DNA from: Actinomycetota bacterium
GTDB lineage: Bacteria; Actinomycetota; Aquicultoria; Aquicultorales; Aquicultoraceae
Assembly (NCBI GenBank): GCA_030017355.1
Contig: JASEIR010000081.1
Coordinates: 1-9,738, forward strand
DNA length: 9,738 bases
Reading direction: 5' to 3'
The notes beneath the pieces are model-generated. The model searched no databases, was not told where the DNA came from, and saw nothing but the letters and a program-made list of their open reading frames with translations. Shown here in pieces: positions 6,589 through 9,738 of the stretch; within the stretch, counting starts at the first letter, position 1, and each line of letters begins with the position of its first letter. Position numbers and translations under genes: made by a program.

Positions 6589-7092
6589 ATGCGTGAGAGT
6601 TTCTGGCGCCGGACGTTAAACTACTTCAAGCTAGCAGAAGAAGAACCAGTAGATAACATGTTTGAAGATCTGGACGAAGATGATAGTTTTGAGGATTTCG
6701 ATCAAACTCCTACAGTGCGCAAGATAACACGTTATCCAGACCTTGACAGGGCTAGAAAAACTTCGCCCTCAACCTCATCTTCGTCAACATTGCGCTCAAT
6801 AACACCGCCACCTCAGGTCAAGGTACACATTGTTGAGCCCACAAGCTTTAACGATTGCCAGCAGGTGGCTGACAAATTTAAATCAGACATCCCAGTAATT
6901 ATAAACCTGCAGCGAAGTGACCCAGATCTTTCAAAGAGATTTATAGATTTTGCAAGTGGCCTAACCTATGGCTTGGATGGTGGCATGCAAAAGATTGCCG
7001 AAAAGGTCTTTTTACTAACACCGAGCAATGTCGAGGTATCGGCGGAAGAAAGAAGGCGCCTTCAGGAAAAAGGATTTTTCAACCAGTTTTAG
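6589..7092 (+). CDS. sepF: Cell division protein SepF (YlmF)
   Basis: SepF binds the FtsZ C-terminal peptide, polymerises and tethers FtsZ to the membrane; in bacteria lacking FtsA it is the main anchor. The 167-residue product has three parts. Residues 1-16 form a likely amphipathic membrane-binding helix (MRESFWRRTLNYFKLA). Residues about 17-74 form a linker that is acidic first and Ser/Thr-rich later (59-70). Residues about 75-155 form the globular SepF domain with VHIVEPTSFNDCQQVAD (79-95), VIINLQ (103-108) and DFASGLTYGLDGGMQKIAEKVFLLTP (120-145). The C-terminus, AEERRRLQEKGFFNQF, resembles actinobacterial SepF. ATG at 6589 follows agggaggag (6574-6582), which overlaps the yggS stop codon. 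Confidence 0.96.
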   Translation: MRESFWRRTLNYFKLAEEEPVDNMFEDLDEDDSFEDFDQTPTVRKITRYPDLDRARKTSPSTSSSSTLRSITPPPQVKVHIVEPTSFNDCQQVADKFKSDIPVIINLQRSDPDLSKRFIDFASGLTYGLDGGMQKIAEKVFLLTPSNVEVSAEERRRLQEKGFFNQF

Positions 7093-7103
7093 GGGGTTAG
7101 TTC

Positions 7104-7910
7104 TTGATTGAAAAAAGACTCTCAATTATAGGGTCTGGCCAGATGGGCGAAGCGCTCCTTAAAGGATTTATAAAGTCGGGAGTGATAGAGGCCAGCCAAG
7201 TTCTTCTAAGTGACATAGATGAAAAGCGTCTTGAGGTTCTCAAAAGCAAATATGGAGTTGAAACAACAGCCGATAATAACAAAGCCGTTAAAAGTAGCGA
7301 TATAATTTTGCTATCTGTAAAGCCACAGCATATAGAGCAGGTTTTAACCAACGCAAGGGGTGAGTTTAGCGAAGATAAACTTGTCATATCAATAGCAGCT
7401 GGTGTCACAACTGAAAAGATCCATCAACTAATTGGCAAAGACTTAGCTATTATTCGAGTAATGCCAAATACACCAGCGCTGGTTGGAAAAGCAATGTCAG
7501 TAATTAGTCGAGGCAAGTTTGCCTCAGCTAATTCAGTTGAGGTAGCGTTGCAGTTGTTTTCATCGGTTGGAGAGGTGGTTGAGCTTGGTGAAAATCAGCA
7601 AAATGTAGCGACAGCAATTAGCGGATCAGGGCCAGCATATTTCTTCTTAATGATAGAGGCTCTAGTGGAAGCAGGCGTAAAAGCTGGATTAGGTAAAGAA
7701 ATAGCCAGCAGGTTGGCTATCCAAACAATGGCAGGGTCTGCAGCCTTGTTGCAAGAGACAGGAAGAAGCCCAGACGATTTAAGGGAGATGGTAACATCAC
7801 CGGGTGGTACAACAGCAGCGGCCTTACAGGTATTTTCTAATCGTGAATTTAGGTTTATAGTACAAGAAGCAGTAGAAGCTGCAATAAAAAGAGCCGGGGA
7901 ACTGGCTTAA
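7104..7910 (+). CDS. proC: Pyrroline-5-carboxylate reductase ProC
   Basis: ProC catalyses the last step of proline synthesis, the NAD(P)H-dependent reduction of 1-pyrroline-5-carboxylate to L-proline. The 268-residue product has the N-terminal Rossmann motif IIGSGQMGEALLKG (8-21) and the LLSVKPQ segment (69-75). VMPNTPALVGKAMS (119-132) follows, then the C-terminal helical dimerisation and active-site domain with AISGSGPAYFF (171-181) and REMVTSPGGTTAAAL (227-241). All key motifs are intact. The TTG at 7104 is chosen because agggggtt (7091-7098) lies six bases ahead and the Rossmann motif begins just after. The gene lies between sepF and yggT with gaps of 11 and 15 bases, clearly within the operon. 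Confidence 0.97.
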   Translation: MIEKRLSIIGSGQMGEALLKGFIKSGVIEASQVLLSDIDEKRLEVLKSKYGVETTADNNKAVKSSDIILLSVKPQHIEQVLTNARGEFSEDKLVISIAAGVTTEKIHQLIGKDLAIIRVMPNTPALVGKAMSVISRGKFASANSVEVALQLFSSVGEVVELGENQQNVATAISGSGPAYFFLMIEALVEAGVKAGLGKEIASRLAIQTMAGSAALLQETGRSPDDLREMVTSPGGTTAAALQVFSNREFRFIVQEAVEAAIKRAGELA

Positions 7911-7925
7911 TGGAGGAAGTTGTAA

Positions 7926-8216
7926 GTGCCGTTTTATATTTTTAACATAATCGATATCATATTTCGACTTCTTTACATTCTTATTCTTGTAAGAGTGGTA
8001 TTGTCGTTCTTGCCGATTCCAGTAAATAAGATTACAAGGCCGATACTTAACTTTATCTATGATATAACCGAGCCAATATTAAGGCTCGTCAGAAATATAT
8101 TGCCTCCTATCATGATAGGAGGTATTGGGCTGGATCTATCGCCTATTATAGCGATAATCTTGCTGAACATCATACATACAATAATTATTTCTGTTTTAAG
8201 ACTCTTTATTGGTTAA
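7926..8216 (+). CDS. yggT: YggT/YlmG family membrane protein
   Basis: YggT/YlmG proteins are small two-helix inner-membrane proteins next to division genes in many bacteria. They have been linked to septation, nucleoid or plastid distribution and osmotic or ion tolerance, but no molecular activity is firmly known. The 96-residue product has membrane segments at about 8-29 and 72-93. It also has the family motifs LVRVVLSF (21-28), DITEPILRLVR (46-56), LPP (59-61) and LDLSPIIAIILL (69-80). The start is GTG at 7926 with GGAGG at 7912-7916, fifteen bases after proC. The coding sequence contains an unusual cluster of inverted repeats, listed separately. Confidence 0.93.
   Translation: MPFYIFNIIDIIFRLLYILILVRVVLSFLPIPVNKITRPILNFIYDITEPILRLVRNILPPIMIGGIGLDLSPIIAIILLNIIHTIIISVLRLFIG
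8103..8122. repeat. Perfect 20-bp palindrome within yggT
   Basis: The arms cctcctatca (8103-8112) and tgataggagg (8113-8122) are exact reverse complements with no spacer. In RNA the hairpin has a CAUG loop and can extend by a G-U and a U-A pair to 8101-8124. It is flanked by two weaker inverted repeats, cgagcc/ggctcg (8069-8074 with 8083-8088) and tatcgc/gcgata (8137-8142 with 8151-8156). The right arm contains aggagg, an anti-16S-like sequence sequestered by the left arm. Confidence 0.85.
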
Positions 8217-8259
8217 TAAAGAAAGGCCCGTAGGTTTCCAGTCGAAGGAGGAGACGTAG

Positions 8260-9000
8260 ATGAAGTTAACACCCTTAGATATCCATCACAAAGAGTTTCA
8301 TAGGGCAATACGCGGTTACAATGAAGAAGAAGTTGATAAGTTTTTAGATGAAGTTGCTGAAGAATTCGAGCGTCTCTTTAAGGAAAACATTGAGTTGAGG
8401 GAGCAGGTTGAGAAAGTAAAGCAAGAGCTTCAAAGCTACGCAAGCATGGAAAAAACCTTGCAGAATACTTTGCTTACAGCTCAAAAATCGGCCGAGGATA
8501 TAACAGTCCATGCACAAAAAGAGGCCGAGTTGATAATTCGAGATGCCGAAATGAAAGCCAAAGAGATTTTACAGGAAACTTACGAACTTAAGCGAAAATA
8601 CGAATCCACTTTAACCCATCTCAAACAGGCGGAGGAGGAATTTAGGACCAAGTTTAAGTCAATGCTTGAATCGTATATGAGGATTGCTGATAGCACGGCC
8701 GTTCTAGCTGATATCGGCAATAGCATAGCAGAGATGAGCGAACAAGCCTCTTCTGAAATTGAGAAAATTGTTCTTGGCGATTCGGATTCCCCAAAAATGT
8801 CGGTAGTCCCAATTGAAGAAGGGCAGGGATCTCAAAATTTAGCGCCAGGCGATTACGTTAGCGATGCATATTTGCCGGAAGGATTTGTTCCTGGAAATTA
8901 TGGAAATTCAACTGAGCCAGCGGTAGGCTCAATAACAGAGATCAAGAGAGAAGATGCCGATAAAACAAGCAAGACAGAACTTGATAGCCTTGCTTTTTAG
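8260..9000 (+). CDS. divIVA: DivIVA-family septum and pole organising protein (Wag31-like)
   Basis: DivIVA is a coiled-coil scaffold that self-assembles on negatively curved membrane at septa and poles; in Actinobacteria its homologue Wag31 directs polar growth. The 246-residue product begins with the lipid-binding domain LTPLDIHHKEF..AIRGYNEEEVDKFLDEV (3-32). Arg18 is conserved, and Ile17 stands where B. subtilis DivIVA has the membrane-inserting Phe17. A long coiled coil covers about 33-170 and includes the Ala/Glu/Lys-rich AQKSAEDITVHAQKEAE stretch (74-90). Residues about 171-246 are a low-complexity, acidic, Gly/Pro-containing tail with no recognised motif. The ATG at 8260 has an excellent ribosome site, aaggaggag (8245-8253). 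The 43-base gap after yggT shows no terminator. Confidence 0.95.
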   Translation: MKLTPLDIHHKEFHRAIRGYNEEEVDKFLDEVAEEFERLFKENIELREQVEKVKQELQSYASMEKTLQNTLLTAQKSAEDITVHAQKEAELIIRDAEMKAKEILQETYELKRKYESTLTHLKQAEEEFRTKFKSMLESYMRIADSTAVLADIGNSIAEMSEQASSEIEKIVLGDSDSPKMSVVPIEEGQGSQNLAPGDYVSDAYLPEGFVPGNYGNSTEPAVGSITEIKREDADKTSKTELDSLAF

Positions 9001-9023
9001 TAGCTACATGAAAAGAGATGTAT

Positions 9024-9326
9024 ATGTTTGCTAGCCATTTTAAGGATGGCACGTTGCTAAAGGTATGGGTTCAGCCGAGAGCTTCAAAAACGCAGATAAT
9101 CGGTATTTACGGCGATAGTATCAAGATAGCAGTTAAATCACCACCAGCCGGGGGCAAAGCAAACGAGGAGTGCATTGATTTTTTATCCGGTATATTAGGT
9201 TTGCCAAAAAGGCAATTTACGATAAAATCAGGGCAGAGCAGTAGAAGCAAAAGCATTTTCATCAAAGGAGTTGCCCCAGATAGAATCACAGTGCTGTTGG
9301 AGCACGCTATGGGTAGGCAAGTTTAA
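9024..9326 (+). CDS. yggU: YggU / DUF167 family protein
   Basis: This is a small alpha/beta protein of the YggU/DUF167 family, whose function is not established. The product has about 100 residues, the usual size. It shows the family pattern: an early beta strand with LLKVWVQPRASKTQIIG, then IKIAVKSPPAGGKANEECIDFLSGILGLPK, and the SGQSSRSKSIFIKG block. Two in-frame ATG codons, at 9018 and 9024, could start it. The second is preferred because the only purine-rich site (aaaagag, 9011-9017) has suitable spacing to it and none to the first. The gene begins 23 bases after divIVA. In Proteobacteria yggU often follows yggT; here divIVA sits between them. Confidence 0.88.
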   Translation: MFASHFKDGTLLKVWVQPRASKTQIIGIYGDSIKIAVKSPPAGGKANEECIDFLSGILGLPKRQFTIKSGQSSRSKSIFIKGVAPDRITVLLEHAMGRQV

Positions 9327-9336
9327 GGGATTCTAG

Positions 9337-9684
9337 GTGTCAAAATTAATGACAGAGAGCGTGGATAAAAACCTTAGATCTTTTGTCCGTTCGTATGTTA
9401 ACTCGCTTGTTGCATGGGCTATAATTGTCTTTTTCTATCAAAATCCTGGCGTAAGAGATCGGGTTTCTGATTTAGCTAGGCATCTTGGAAGACGCGAGGA
9501 TGATGTCGAAAAAGCAGTTGGACATCTTATCGCCAAGGGTCTGTTAAAGAAAGATGGGGTCGGCGATGATGCTGTATATTTTTATGAACCAGTTCCGGAT
9601 TTGCATAAGCAAGTAGAGACATTTGTAAATTCGCTGGAGAAGCGAGAGTTGCGGTTGTGGGTCTTAGGCGAAGTACTGAAATAA
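9337..9684 (+). CDS. Small winged-helix domain protein of unknown function
   Basis: This 115-residue protein is not recognised as a named family. A first helix (about 18-36, ending in YQNPG) is followed by a helix-turn-helix-like pair, DRVSDLARHLGRREDDVEKAVGHLIAKGLL (41-70). A short hairpin or wing comes next, KKDGVGDDAVYFYEP (71-85), and then a C-terminal amphipathic helix pair (about 87-115, DLHKQVETFVNSL and ELRLWVLGEVL). The pattern matches a MarR/ArsR-like winged helix that may bind DNA or act as a protein-interaction module. Its regulatory target is unknown. The GTG at 9337 has aaggga (9325-9330) six bases upstream, overlapping the yggU stop, which suggests co-transcription as the last gene of the operon. 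The domain call is an inference from helix pattern. Confidence 0.75.
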   Translation: MSKLMTESVDKNLRSFVRSYVNSLVAWAIIVFFYQNPGVRDRVSDLARHLGRREDDVEKAVGHLIAKGLLKKDGVGDDAVYFYEPVPDLHKQVETFVNSLEKRELRLWVLGEVLK

Positions 9685-9715
9685 ATTCAAAATTCAAAAT
9701 TAAAAATTCAAAATT
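9685..9715. repeat. AT-rich short repeat (ATTCAAAATT units)
   Basis: Three copies of attcaaaatt occur directly after the last gene, at 9685-9694, 9692-9701 and 9706-9715. A fourth identical 10-mer lies at 841-850, just after the murC stop. Repeats of this kind occur between genes in many AT-rich genomes, and no function is claimed. The remaining bases to 9738 show nothing identifiable, and no terminator is visible there. Confidence 0.7.
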
Positions 9716-9738
9716 AAACAGTCATACTCTTAGTAGAA

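Noticed and set aside
7701..7720. A 7-bp inverted repeat (atagcca/tggctat) in proC
   Set aside because: Short, inside a conserved coding helix and without further context; likely chance.

Overview
The window carries twelve protein genes, all on the + strand, from a cell-wall and cell-division cluster. In order they are murC (3' part only), murB, ftsQ, ftsZ, pgeF, phoU, yggS, sepF, proC, yggT, divIVA, yggU and a small winged-helix gene of unknown function (the last eleven plus murB are complete; murC is cut by the window edge). No tRNA, rRNA, insertion sequence, CRISPR array or defence gene was seen.

The likely source is a Gram-positive-type bacterium of moderate to low GC, and more specifically a deep-branching actinobacterial lineage. 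This is an inference. FtsZ begins with the NYLAVIKVVG-type N-terminus typical of Actinobacteria. ftsA is absent between ftsQ and ftsZ. SepF, which can replace FtsA as the membrane anchor of FtsZ, is present and ends in GFFNQ as actinobacterial SepF proteins do. DivIVA sits at the distal end. Five of twelve visible starts are TTG or GTG.

Region 1 (1-2961): murC-murB-ftsQ makes and delivers wall precursor and recruits the divisome. It ends in a structured 3' region and a strong intrinsic terminator at 2927-2961. Region 2 (3002-4196): ftsZ looks like its own transcription unit, with a TATAAT box ahead and a second intrinsic terminator behind. Region 3 (4211-5825): pgeF starts almost on top of the ftsZ terminator. 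phoU follows after a 118-base gap holding two inverted repeats. Region 4 (5895-9684): yggS-sepF-proC-yggT-divIVA-yggU-wHTH is a compact run with gaps of 10 to 43 bases, probably one operon. It merges the Gram-positive ylmDEFG-divIVA order with the yggS-proC-yggT-yggU order known from Gram-negative bacteria. The last 54 bases are an AT-rich short repeat.

The genes fit together functionally. MurC and MurB make UDP-MurNAc-peptide precursors, and PgeF is known in E. coli to edit a MurC misincorporation product. FtsQ, FtsZ and SepF build the division ring, and DivIVA marks curved membrane at poles and septa. YggS and ProC link to PLP and proline metabolism.

No clearly new system was found. The observations that known features do not explain are at the nucleic-acid level: a perfect 17-bp inverted repeat inside ftsQ, a perfect 20-bp palindrome inside yggT, and a run of hairpins between ftsQ and ftsZ.
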